Below are positions 15,430 to 22,451 of a DNA stretch of 37,420 nt, in pieces (position 1 is the first letter of the stretch; each line of letters begins with the position of its first letter). Source of the stretch: a virus; the IMG/VR virus record IMGVR_UViG_3300046744_000156, positions 1 to 37,420 of that record; one strand, 5' to 3'. The notes beneath the pieces were generated by a model, which made no database searches, was not told where the DNA came from, and worked only from the letters and a program-made list of their open reading frames with translations. The position numbers were made by a program, and so were the translations under genes.

Positions 15430-16820
15430 TGGCTAAATTAAAATATGGATCAGTATGCTCTGGCGTGGAAGCCGCCACAGTAGCTTGGCATGACTTAGGC
15501 TTCGAACCGCAATGGTTTAGTGAAGTCGATGCGTTTCCAAGCGCTGTATTACAGCATCACTACCCAAATGTACCAAATCATGGAGACATGACAAAATTTA
15601 AGGAATGGAATAATGACAAAACAATTGACCTTCTCGTTGGCGGGACCCCTTGCCAATCCTTTAGCGTCGCCGGCCTTAGAAAAGGACTTGAAGACCCCAG
15701 AGGAAACCTCATGCTCACCTATCTTAGCATGGCTGAACAACTTAAACCCAAATGGCTTGTCTGGGAAAATGTCCCCGGTGTCTTGTCATCTAACGGAGGA
15801 CGAGATTTTGCAACCTTCCTCACAGCGATGGGGAAAATCGGGTATGGGTTCGCATACAGAGTGTTGGACGCTCAATACTTCGGAGTTCCACAAAGACGCC
15901 GACGTGTGTTCGTTGTCGGATGTCTTGGAGATTGGCGAAGTGCCGCAAGTGTTTTATTTGAGCCAGAAAGCTTGTCAGGGCATCCTGCGCCGAGCAGAGA
16001 AGAGAGGCAAAAAGTTGCCCCAACAGTTAGCACAGGCCCTCCTTTCAGTCGCACAGGAAACTCCAGAGTAGAGGCGGATGCACTTGTAACATATGTATTG
16101 CCGGGAAATTGGATTGGCAGAAAGCCAGAGAATGGCGGCAATCAAGTAGAACCATTCGTAGAGTTATCGCCATGTCAAACTGCAACAGATGTTCATGCTG
16201 TTGCTTACGAACACCACGCACAAGACAGTCGGGTAAAAGAGCTGCCAGAAGTATGTTCCACTGTTACAGCTAAATATGGAACTGGTGGTGGGAATATGCC
16301 AATAGTTGCCACAAGTTATACTTCTAGTAGCTTTGGCGGATACCATGAAGGCGTTGGCACAGTTCGCGCATCAGGTGGAGATTTAGGCGGCGGTAGTGAA
16401 ACTTTAGCTGTAACACCTAAGTCTGGTTCTCATTGGGATGGTGATTTTCCACACCCAACATTAACGCAATCTTCAAAAGGGTCAGGCGGCATTGGTGCGA
16501 GTAATCAAGAGGTATTTGGCGGAAGAGGTGCAGGCTTAGTTGCTAAATGCTTAACAACGAGAACAGGTCAAGCATATAATCCAACCGATGAAACCTTACC
16601 GATTATGAAGCATCCTAGCGCTGTCAGGCGTTTAACTCCAAGAGAATGTGAGCGTTTGCAAGGCTTTAAAGACGATTATACGCAAATATCTTGGCGTGGC
16701 AAAGAACCAGAAGATTGCCCTAATGGTCATAGATATAAAGCTATGGGTAATTCAATGGCTGTTCCAGTTATGCGTTGGATTGGTGAACGCATTCAAATGG
16801 TAGAAGAGGAGAAATTATGA
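15429..16820 (+). CDS. DNA (cytosine-5) methyltransferase
   Basis: A 463-residue enzyme that transfers a methyl group from S-adenosylmethionine to cytosine C5. Motifs in order are I (SVCSGVEAATVAW, 8-20), IV with catalytic Cys75 (GGTPCQSFSVAG), VI (WENVPG, 112-117), VIII (QRRRRVFVVG, 155-164), IX (RRLTPRECERLQGF, about 400) and X (YKAMGNSMAVPV, about 436-447). The region between VIII and IX (about 225 residues) holds a long Gly/Ser-rich target-recognition part including SGSHWDGDFPHPTLTQSS, seen in other phage methyltransferases. No partner restriction enzyme is beside it. The likely role is protecting phage DNA from host restriction. The start at 15429 is favoured over an upstream TTG. Confidence 0.95.
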   Translation: MAKLKYGSVCSGVEAATVAWHDLGFEPQWFSEVDAFPSAVLQHHYPNVPNHGDMTKFKEWNNDKTIDLLVGGTPCQSFSVAGLRKGLEDPRGNLMLTYLSMAEQLKPKWLVWENVPGVLSSNGGRDFATFLTAMGKIGYGFAYRVLDAQYFGVPQRRRRVFVVGCLGDWRSAASVLFEPESLSGHPAPSREERQKVAPTVSTGPPFSRTGNSRVEADALVTYVLPGNWIGRKPENGGNQVEPFVELSPCQTATDVHAVAYEHHAQDSRVKELPEVCSTVTAKYGTGGGNMPIVATSYTSSSFGGYHEGVGTVRASGGDLGGGSETLAVTPKSGSHWDGDFPHPTLTQSSKGSGGIGASNQEVFGGRGAGLVAKCLTTRTGQAYNPTDETLPIMKHPSAVRRLTPRECERLQGFKDDYTQISWRGKEPEDCPNGHRYKAMGNSMAVPVMRWIGERIQMVEEEKL

Positions 16821-17041
16821 CATTCTACACAACACTCATTGTAACCTACGTCATTGGCGGCGTAGAGTTAAGCAATGACACAATGTATCGCAGCGCAATG
16901 GAATGTGGCGATGCATTGCCGGCAGCATATGCACCATATGCACATTTAGATAGCATGGCGCAGTGCATTGAGACAAACTATGTCAGCTCTGCAAAAATCA
17001 CATCAAAGCCAATGCTTAGACCGAAAGGATTATCGCTATGA
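16817..17041 (+). CDS. Small protein with hydrophobic N-terminus
   Basis: A 74-residue protein overlapping the methyltransferase stop (ATGA). The first 15 residues (MTFYTTLIVTYVIGG) are hydrophobic but not a classical signal peptide. The middle has two Cys (CGDALPAAYAPYAHLD and AQC) and the C-terminus is short and basic. Function is unknown. It may be a small exported or membrane-associated protein with one disulfide. Confidence 0.65.
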   Translation: MTFYTTLIVTYVIGGVELSNDTMYRSAMECGDALPAAYAPYAHLDSMAQCIETNYVSSAKITSKPMLRPKGLSL

Positions 17042-17187
17042 AAGCATTAACTAAAGAAAAATTGGAATCCATCATGGATGATGTTTTTGCTAGGCACGTT
17101 AAATTAATACAAAAGCCAGAGCGTACAGTAATGCCCCGGCTCGATGATAATGGTAAATTTATATATAATGAGGAACAAAATGATTGA
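17038..17187 (+). CDS. 49-residue hypothetical protein
   Basis: A short charged protein (MKALTKEKLESIMDDVFARH then 'VKLIQKPERTVMPRLDDNGKF...'). Its ATG overlaps the stop of the previous gene (ATGA), and AAAGGAT lies 6-12 bases upstream as a ribosome binding site. There is no membrane segment or known motif. Support is the operon packing alone. Confidence 0.6.
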   Translation: MKALTKEKLESIMDDVFARHVKLIQKPERTVMPRLDDNGKFIYNEEQND

Positions 17188-17198
17188 GGAGAATATTA

Positions 17199-17405
17199 AT
17201 GGCAATGTCAGCGAAAGACGTCCACAAGGCAGTAAGACGCCTGCAAAAAATGAACCACGAAATAATCAAGGATATGAAAACGCCAGACCCCACACGCAAT
17301 CGTGGTTACTACCTCTGGTTCATGCAAGAACAGGGCGCGATACTGGACAATTTGGAGCAGCGCCTTACCCTTATGCGACGTTCGAAAAAACCAGAGAAGC
17401 CATGA
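17199..17405 (+). CDS. 68-residue basic hypothetical protein
   Basis: A helical, basic protein starting MAMSAKDVHKAVRRLQKMNH and ending LMRRSKKPEKP, with a central 'DPTRNRGYYLWFMQEQGAIL'. The ATG at 17199 is preferred over an upstream TTG because AGGAG lies 8 bases before it. Its stop overlaps the next ATG (ATGA). No family is recognised; a nucleic-acid-binding role would fit the charge but is not shown. Confidence 0.6.
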   Translation: MAMSAKDVHKAVRRLQKMNHEIIKDMKTPDPTRNRGYYLWFMQEQGAILDNLEQRLTLMRRSKKPEKP

Positions 17406-17824
17406 AAGGCCAATCAAAGAGTGTGCGATACGAAATGATGTACGCGCATTTACTTCACACGTTTGAAAAAGAACAAATTAGGCTTGGTTTGCGCAATAAA
17501 ATTAACAAGACTTTTGAGAGGCCACGCCAGATTACAGTTAATAAAGCCTCACATAAAAACTTTGTGTCTGATCACGATCTTAGAAAAATTAAGCCCATAC
17601 CTCAAAAGAAGTATGACGCTATACTAAAGCATATGAAGAGTTACAAAAGATACACTACCACTATGATAGCTCTGAGCAGCGGTATTGGCGTATCAGATAT
17701 AGCTTGGACGCTTAACGTGATGTATCGTCAAAAATTAGTTGATCGTGCTTACGAGAAAACAACGCCAATTATTGGCAACGCTGGCGCTAAGTCTTTGCGT
17801 TACGTTTACTTCAAACTAAAATAA
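17402..17824 (+). CDS. Basic protein with winged-helix-like C-terminus
   Basis: A 140-residue basic protein, last of the plus-strand operon. The start at 17402 overlaps the previous stop (ATGA); the open frame extends upstream but only as a shadow of two other genes. Residues about 75-140 ('YKRYTTTMIALSSGIGVSDIAWTLNVMYRQKLVDRAYEK' ... RYVYFKLK) have the order helix, turn, helix, strand-strand expected of a winged helix. It may therefore regulate transcription of this phage or the host. Domain assignment is by eye only. Confidence 0.65.
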   Translation: MKGQSKSVRYEMMYAHLLHTFEKEQIRLGLRNKINKTFERPRQITVNKASHKNFVSDHDLRKIKPIPQKKYDAILKHMKSYKRYTTTMIALSSGIGVSDIAWTLNVMYRQKLVDRAYEKTTPIIGNAGAKSLRYVYFKLK

Positions 17825-17830
17825 ATATAT

Positions 17831-17864
17831 CGTGTGGGCAAATCATGCCCGAATTGCCCACACG
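17831..17864. terminator. Bidirectional hairpin between convergent operons
   Basis: CGTGTGGGCA (17831-17840) pairs perfectly with TGCCCACACG (17855-17864), 10 bp with a 14-base loop. The hairpin lies 6 bases after the plus-strand operon stop and 40 bases before the end of the minus-strand nuclease gene. Only short A/T stretches flank it, so efficiency is uncertain, but the position between convergent genes is that of a two-way terminator. Confidence 0.65.
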
Positions 17865-17904
17865 CCTAAATAAATCTAACAGCACAAATCATCAAGCGGT
17901 TTAT

Positions 17905-18294
17905 TTAATCTACAAAACTGTTTATTACTTGATTTAATAATTTTTCTTCATCTACAAACTGTTCTGGGTACAAACGAGTTGATGTTTTTTTGATTACTGG
18001 ATCATCACCTCTAGCCCAATATATTTTCTTAATATCATATGCCACCAAAGCATAAACATCAGACTTTTTATCCCTGACAGGCTGCGTATTCCATCTATAC
18101 TGTGTCAAGCTGCCTGATTTTCTGCTGGCTGTTTTAACTTGTAGGGTCAGCAATTTCCCGCTTGGCGTCTTCAAATATGCATCGTCAATTTCGTGTTGGA
18201 CTAAGATGCATGAAATGCCAGCGAATGATAATCTTGATAGAGCTAGAAATTCACCAGCTCTACCAATGTTATTATTATGCGTTGAGCCACTCAT
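17905..18294 (-). CDS. PD-(D/E)XK endonuclease-like protein
   Basis: A 129-residue protein starting MSGSTHNNNIGRAGEFLALS. Its motif order is Glu15 in GRAGEF, Asp37-Asp38 in EIDDAYL, and LQVK (Gln52-Val-Lys54) followed by TASRK. This is the PD-(D/E)XK fold as in group I intron-type endonucleases (PDDEXK_5). The start at 18294 overlaps the endolysin 3' end by 20 bases and has only a weak ribosome site; two further in-frame ATGs upstream would give up to 146 residues. It ends the late strand, behind the lysis genes. It may be a homing or anti-competitor nuclease. Confidence 0.75.
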   Translation of the reverse strand: MSGSTHNNNIGRAGEFLALSRLSFAGISCILVQHEIDDAYLKTPSGKLLTLQVKTASRKSGSLTQYRWNTQPVRDKKSDVYALVAYDIKKIYWARGDDPVIKKTSTRLYPEQFVDEEKLLNQVINSFVD

Positions 18295-18892
18295 AAATTT
18301 TGTTTGTCTCGCCTGTCCGGTCAACAATGCCATGTGTTCCGCCATTGACTCGGCGAGTTATCTTTAAAATTGTCTCGTCGTTCACACCATCATCTGCAAT
18401 GTCAAACAACTTGTTTTTCTGGAAGAACCATAATGCAGTATCAAATGCATAATCTGTGGATACCAAATCTGGGTCTGTCATAATCTCAGGCAGCCCCATG
18501 TCAGAGCTGAATAACCTATAATTATTCTTCCCGGTCAATTGTAAAAATCCGCGACCAATGAAAGTCTCACCATCAGACTCAGTGTTATTGCCCATACGCC
18601 CGCCATAGACCTTGTTAGCTAGAGCTGATGGATTGCGCGAGTAACCTTCGCAAGACGCCAAATCAGGGAAGCGGCTAGGCCACACACGCATCATGCTTTC
18701 AGCACTATAGTTTAAATTTTCCCTTGTATGACGCCAGTGACCGCTTTCGTGACTTGCCTGCCCCATCAAATGCGCAGCTCTCTCATTAGATAGCTCGTAA
18801 TGTTCTGCGATGGCTTTTGCCGTGTTCTTGCCAAAATGCCCATCAGCGCCTGCCCCACATCTTTCTTGGAGCTTTTTCATTGCTTCACTCAT
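18275..18892 (-). CDS. Endolysin, glycoside hydrolase 19 (chitinase/lysozyme-like)
   Basis: A 205-residue peptidoglycan hydrolase. 'GADGHFGKNTAKAIAEHYELS' leads into AHLMGQASHESGHW (catalytic Glu49), RENLNYSAESM, ALANKVYGGRMGN, GETFIGRGFLQLTGKNNY and a Trp/Phe-rich end. This is the GH19 layout used by many Gram-negative phages. There is no signal peptide, so it should need the neighbouring holin to reach the cell wall. The start at 18892 lies just after the stop of a 48-residue gene; a longer frame upstream is a shadow of that gene. Confidence 0.92.
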   Translation of the reverse strand: MSEAMKKLQERCGAGADGHFGKNTAKAIAEHYELSNERAAHLMGQASHESGHWRHTRENLNYSAESMMRVWPSRFPDLASCEGYSRNPSALANKVYGGRMGNNTESDGETFIGRGFLQLTGKNNYRLFSSDMGLPEIMTDPDLVSTDYAFDTALWFFQKNKLFDIADDGVNDETILKITRRVNGGTHGIVDRTGETNKIYEWLNA

Positions 18893-18893
18893 A

Positions 18894-19040
18894 TTATTTC
18901 TTCTTTTTCTTGGCAGTTTTAGCTGCTTTTTTAAATGCGTTTGCAGTTGGTGCGCCTTTTGTACCGGGCTTACGCATCTTCTCGCCGCTACCAGCCGCAA
19001 TGCGCTTACGTTTCTTTGCAATATTTCTGTAAAGTGACAT
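18894..19040 (-). CDS. Highly basic 48-residue protein
   Basis: A Lys/Arg-rich peptide starting MSLYRNIAKKRKRIAAGSGE, then 'KMRKPGTKGAPTANAFKKAAKTAKKKKK'. AGGAG precedes its ATG and its stop is followed after one base by the endolysin ATG. Very similar short proteins recur in marine phages, as I remember them, usually near lysis or structural genes. Function is unknown. The charge suggests binding to nucleic acid or to membranes. Confidence 0.8.
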   Translation of the reverse strand: MSLYRNIAKKRKRIAAGSGEKMRKPGTKGAPTANAFKKAAKTAKKKKK

Positions 19041-19051
19041 AAATTTATCTC

Positions 19052-19456
19052 CTATTTTTCAATTTTTTTCAGTTTTTCTATCGACCTCATGCCGCCCAAT
19101 CCTAACATCCCCATCATCACAGTCATTAGGCTGCCCATATCAAACTCTGGTAGCTCTGGTATGTCAATGCCAGCAGCAGTTACACCAAACACGATCAATG
19201 GCTGTAATACAAAGTGGTAAGCAAAAGCTACGCCACATACCCATCCTATAAATGGACGCCATCCGCCCTTGAATATAGAGCCAGATGCAGCTTCAGCTTT
19301 GTTTATCTCTAGTTGACCCATCAAAGCTTGCTGGGCGTGGTTATCTGACATTGTGGCTATTTCGTGAGCCAATGCAGCCTTCTGATCTTTATCTTCTATA
19401 ACTTTATCTAGCAGGCCAGTGACAGGGCCTATTAGATTATTAACGAGACTCATCAT
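19052..19456 (-). CDS. Holin, three-transmembrane GTA type
   Basis: A 134-residue membrane protein with an N-terminal amphipathic region (LIGPVTGLLDKVIEDKDQKA). A conserved GGWRPFIGWVCGVAFAYHF segment follows, then two more hydrophobic stretches (LQPLIVFGVTAAG and 'SLMTVMMGMLGLGGMRSIEK'). This matches the 3-TM holin family first named from gene transfer agents. It should form the inner-membrane lesions that release the GH19 endolysin. The start overlaps the EF-hand gene stop by 17 bases; a second ATG follows immediately, so 19453 is also possible. Confidence 0.9.
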   Translation of the reverse strand: MMSLVNNLIGPVTGLLDKVIEDKDQKAALAHEIATMSDNHAQQALMGQLEINKAEAASGSIFKGGWRPFIGWVCGVAFAYHFVLQPLIVFGVTAAGIDIPELPEFDMGSLMTVMMGMLGLGGMRSIEKLKKIEK

Positions 19457-19769
19457 TTTGCTTACCTTTCGCTAAAGCATTTGCCCCAAAAAACACAGAT
19501 ACGATACCAGCAACAGATACAAAGTATATACTCGCCATTGAGCCTAATATTTTGGCGGCTTCAGTTAAACTAAATACATCTGCTAGAATGACCGCAAAGG
19601 GGTATAGGAGCATCCCTGACAGGGCGTACCACGTCATACGGCGTTGTGCATCACGTTGGGCGTCTTCATCCTGCATTCGTAAGCGCCTATCTTCCAGAGC
19701 CATGCGATCCCACTCGGCCTGATCAATCGTACCATTTCCATCTACATCAAATTTTTTAAACTCATCCAT
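19440..19769 (-). CDS. EF-hand calcium-binding membrane protein
   Basis: A 109-residue protein. Its N-terminus carries one EF-hand loop, DVDGNGTIDQAEWD (residues 8-21), with acidic/oxygen ligands at the expected 1, 3, 5, 9 and 12 positions. A charged Glu/Arg linker and two hydrophobic segments (about 46-65 and 73-98) follow. It is placed directly before and overlapping the holin gene. A calcium-sensing domain tied to the membrane in a lysis cassette suggests a regulator of lysis or an antiholin-like factor; this is inference. Confidence 0.8.
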   Translation of the reverse strand: MDEFKKFDVDGNGTIDQAEWDRMALEDRRLRMQDEDAQRDAQRRMTWYALSGMLLYPFAVILADVFSLTEAAKILGSMASIYFVSVAGIVSVFFGANALAKGKQNDESR

Positions 19770-19777
19770 ATTTTCAC

Positions 19778-20287
19778 CTAATCTGCTAATGGGTTATCCA
19801 ATGCGCGTTGCAACTTATCCATTAAAGTTTCTTCCAGTTCTTTCATTGCACCACTTTGGGAAACTCTAACACGTTCACGCTGATTTTCAAAGCGTACCTC
19901 GGCAGCGTCTATCATATCCCTAACTTTGTCTTCAGATTTACGCACCATATCTTCAATACGATCTGTCTGCTGCTCTATGCGTAGTATGTCGTCTTTCAGG
20001 CCGTTCTTTATGTCTCTGGTATATTCAACACTTTCTTCTACTTTTTCAGATATGCCTGTAATCTTTGCGTCCATTACATCCATGCTTTGCTGATATGCTT
20101 CTATATCTAGCCCGGCTACAGCTTCTATTTTTTGATACAATACAAAACCACCATATAGGCCGCCAACAATAGTAGATAAGAAAGCAAATATAGCCATGAT
20201 AGAACCAGCCGTAAGTTTCATGCCACCAGCTTTGATTTGGCGGTCAGCCAAGCCATCAATATCATTTGCTATCTTGGTTGTATCCAT
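19778..20287 (-). CDS. Membrane-anchored coiled-coil protein
   Basis: A 169-residue protein with a single membrane segment near residues 26-52 (LTAGSIMAIFAFLSTIVGGL) and a long charged coiled coil (about 70-165: ...DILRIEQQTDRIEDMVRKSE...). It has no signal-peptide cleavage site. It shares a start-stop overlap (TAATG) with the upstream exported protein. The layout resembles spanin or envelope-anchored proteins, though no classical Rz/Rz1 overlap is present. Exact function is unknown. Confidence 0.75.
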   Translation of the reverse strand: MDTTKIANDIDGLADRQIKAGGMKLTAGSIMAIFAFLSTIVGGLYGGFVLYQKIEAVAGLDIEAYQQSMDVMDAKITGISEKVEESVEYTRDIKNGLKDDILRIEQQTDRIEDMVRKSEDKVRDMIDAAEVRFENQRERVRVSQSGAMKELEETLMDKLQRALDNPLAD

Positions 20288-20706
20288 TAGTTTTCAAAGT
20301 CCATCTCGTTGCCTTTTGCTTGCAGGCTTTTAAGTTGCTCAAGCTCATCACGTAGCATCTGTATCTCAAGCCTACGTTGTGTAAGTTCTACTTGGTATAG
20401 ATCATCACAATTAATACGTGATCTAGGCTTGTCTAATGGTATAACTATTCTTGTATATATGCCAATATCTTTACCTTGCGATAAACTGCCTGATGAGGCA
20501 AACGTGCCACCAACATTATTAACAACGCCAGTTACGCCAAATTCTAAATTAATACCTCCACCAACAGCATTAGCACAATCTAAGTTACCTGCCCTAAATC
20601 TGTCACTCTGGTAGTTTAATGGTGGGTTAGGCAGTGATAAAGCAAGGTTTGTGCTTTCTGCACATGCTGCGCTAGCAATTATGGATAAAATAACCGCATA
20701 TTTCAT
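20287..20706 (-). CDS. Exported protein with C-terminal coiled coil
   Basis: A 139-residue protein with a signal peptide (MKYAVILSIIASAACAES, cleavage probably after ACA). Then comes a small beta-rich domain (NLALSLPNPPLNYQSDRFRA ... LEFGVTGVVNN ... IGIYTRIVIPL) with Cys at two places, and a C-terminal helix (LTQRRLEIQMLRDELEQLKS). It is predicted to be periplasmic or outer-membrane associated. It is one of four consecutive secreted proteins. I have seen proteins with this layout in other marine phages, but I cannot verify that here. Confidence 0.75.
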   Translation of the reverse strand: MKYAVILSIIASAACAESTNLALSLPNPPLNYQSDRFRAGNLDCANAVGGGINLEFGVTGVVNNVGGTFASSGSLSQGKDIGIYTRIVIPLDKPRSRINCDDLYQVELTQRRLEIQMLRDELEQLKSLQAKGNEMDFEN

Positions 20707-21090
20707 TTAGTTTCCTCCATTAATTTTTGAGCATATTCTTGAAGAAATCAGTGTTTTTGTTCCACGCGATTTAACAACCTTAGATATTGTGCAAACGTAT
20801 AACGGATTATTTAAATCTGATTTGCGTATATACACCTCAAAGTTCTTTCGTTCTTTATGCTCTACTTTCATAATTCTATATGTAGTTGAAAACGGCAAGC
20901 TATTAAAATCTAAATCAAAAAGATGTATTTGGTAATATTTAACATCTTCTCGTTGGTTAAATAAAGATAATTCCACCTTCATAACGCCAGCAACGTGAGA
21001 TGGTTTTAGCTTTGGATAGGCTGGCGTCATTTCATGTGCATGAACTATAGACGCCAAGCCTATGAATAATATGGATAATTTATTTAGCAA
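20707..21090 (-). CDS. Exported Ig-like protein, pilus-chaperone flavour
   Basis: A 127-residue protein with a signal peptide (MLNKLSILFIGLASIVHA|HE). A strand-rich body (HVAGVMKVELSLFNQREDVK, YYQIHLFDLDF, FEVYIRKSDL) and two Cys (VC and RIC) follow. The alternation of strands and the FxVYIR segment recall the N-terminal Ig domain of PapD-like periplasmic chaperones, though no clear chaperone motif pair (Arg8/Lys112) can be proven. It lies directly after the pilin-like gene, with an 11-bp overlap. Confidence 0.7.
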   Translation of the reverse strand: MLNKLSILFIGLASIVHAHEMTPAYPKLKPSHVAGVMKVELSLFNQREDVKYYQIHLFDLDFNSLPFSTTYRIMKVEHKERKNFEVYIRKSDLNNPLYVCTISKVVKSRGTKTLISSRICSKINGGN

Positions 21091-21571
21091 TGCATTCTGC
21101 TTGAACTACAGCAGTGTAAGTGCCACCCGGAAACGGTTTTGCTGAACCGTAAACTGCACTGGATGCAGTAGAGAACCATGCCGACCCTGCAAGGGTAAGA
21201 TTAAATTTAGATGTGCTGCCTACCACTGCTTTAGCACCATTATATGCAGACATACCTGACGCAGACATCTTTGTTACAGTAGTGCTACCTGTCCATACCA
21301 ATGTATCTGTTAAGGTAGGTGAAGAACTAAACGATGTTGGGTGCGTTATGTTAGCTGTGTAGGCATCTGCAATAGATACATCAATTCTAATTACAGGTAA
21401 TATACCACCATCCGCAGGTGTTGTGCTTAACTTACTGGCAATAGGGTTTCCATACACACCAGATTTATCTGTTTGTATCACGCACTTGGCGGCTACATTA
21501 CCAACTATATCTACACTGCCCGCAAAAGCAGGGAATGCACATACTGTAAGCATCATTGTAAAATATTTCAT
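21080..21571 (-). CDS. Exported pilin-like beta-sandwich protein
   Basis: A 163-residue protein with signal peptide MKYFTMMLTVCAFPAFA|GS. The mature part has Cys near both ends (AAKCVIQ and QAECIAK), so an N-to-C disulfide is likely. The rest is Ser/Thr/Gly-rich strands ('DIVGNVAAKCVIQ', 'TSKFNLTLAGSAWF', GGTYTAVVQAECIAK), resembling fimbrial/spore-coat-U-like subunits. There is no usher or pilin polymerisation gene nearby. It may be a secreted subunit that works with the neighbouring chaperone-like protein. The family assignment is by resemblance only. Confidence 0.65.
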   Translation of the reverse strand: MKYFTMMLTVCAFPAFAGSVDIVGNVAAKCVIQTDKSGVYGNPIASKLSTTPADGGILPVIRIDVSIADAYTANITHPTSFSSSPTLTDTLVWTGSTTVTKMSASGMSAYNGAKAVVGSTSKFNLTLAGSAWFSTASSAVYGSAKPFPGGTYTAVVQAECIAK

Positions 21572-21578
21572 TTTAACC

Positions 21579-22451
21579 TCACTTGTTATATTGCATGTCT
21601 ACCATTTTCTCATGCAGAACTTGTTGTGCTAAATTATTTCGTAAACCTTTTTTATTATCAGGCAGGTCTCCATCAACTAATTGAGCTGTATCATTATATA
21701 TACCACCATTTATAGAAGAATTATAGTACATAGCTAAATCTGTATTCAGGTTCATAGCTGCTATGATTTCAGACTGACCCTGCGTCCTTAACATAGTCAG
21801 TGCATTTTCAGATGCAGTTAAGCCCAGCTCAAGTCGTGTTTCTTTTTCTTCATCTTCATCTTCAGGTATTATATTGCCCTCTTCATCATACTCGTAATCT
21901 AATTCAGTATCTATCGCCGCCAAAACATTATCATCTTCTAATGCAGCATATACATCAACTTCAGGTATTTTTGGCACTGGCTTGATGTAACCGGGGCAAG
22001 CTGGGTTAGACTGTTCATCATAACATTCGTCTATTCTGAAACTATATATAACTACAGGGTCTTCAACGCTCCCCTCGCCTTCAACTTCAATTGACCCATT
22101 ACCCCATAATGATGCAGGCACATTTCTGAATGAGAAACTTCGCACAATTGTATTGCCCGGTACGCCAGACCAATTATCGGTTTTGCGAAACAAATAGCCC
22201 TCACCATTAGCATTCTTATTGCCTACATGAACCTTCATGTCTGCATCAGTTTCTTTATTGGTAGTGTATCGGTAAACCATACCATTTATGTCAACGCCCG
22301 GTATTGATGGTAAAATAGAACCCATACCCCAGCTTAAAGAGCTAGAAGCTGCGTTCTTAGTCACGCCATACGAATATGGATCACAATAAGAGTAAGAAGG
22401 CCAGAGTGCTAATAACAACACCCAAGCCTGTTTTGGTTTCAATGTTCTCAT
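21579..22451 (-). CDS. Exported protein with acidic linker
   Basis: A 290-residue protein with a signal peptide (MRTLKPKQAWVLLLALWPSY ... YC|DP). A beta-rich domain follows (GYLFRKTDNWSGVPGNTIVR, VEDPVVIYSFRIDECYD), then an acidic stretch (YDEEGNIIPEDEDEEKE, about 190-207) and a helical C-terminus. The 5' end overlaps the preceding gene by 71 bases, yet the signal peptide is encoded wholly in that overlap, so the early start seems real. It is the largest member of the secreted block. From memory, similar proteins occur in marine phages of several groups; role unknown. Confidence 0.75.
   Translation of the reverse strand: MRTLKPKQAWVLLLALWPSYSYCDPYSYGVTKNAASSSLSWGMGSILPSIPGVDINGMVYRYTTNKETDADMKVHVGNKNANGEGYLFRKTDNWSGVPGNTIVRSFSFRNVPASLWGNGSIEVEGEGSVEDPVVIYSFRIDECYDEQSNPACPGYIKPVPKIPEVDVYAALEDDNVLAAIDTELDYEYDEEGNIIPEDEDEEKETRLELGLTASENALTMLRTQGQSEIIAAMNLNTDLAMYYNSSINGGIYNDTAQLVDGDLPDNKKGLRNNLAQQVLHEKMVDMQYNK

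Noticed and set aside
15613-16071. A 152-codon frame inside the methyltransferase gene
   Set aside because: It is an alternative frame of a gene with all methyltransferase motifs in order; no independent start signal or family pattern.
17144-17401. An N-terminal extension of the 140-residue winged-helix-like protein
   Set aside because: It coincides with two other small genes in another frame; the ATG at 17402 overlaps the previous stop as all others in this operon do.
18892-19021. A longer endolysin starting upstream
   Set aside because: The upstream part is out of frame over the 48-residue basic gene, shows a random composition, and the GH19 domain begins at the later ATG.
20287-20706. 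Lipoprotein
   Set aside because: The Cys after the signal peptide lacks a proper lipobox (SAAC instead of an L-x-x-C type), so signal peptidase I cleavage is preferred.
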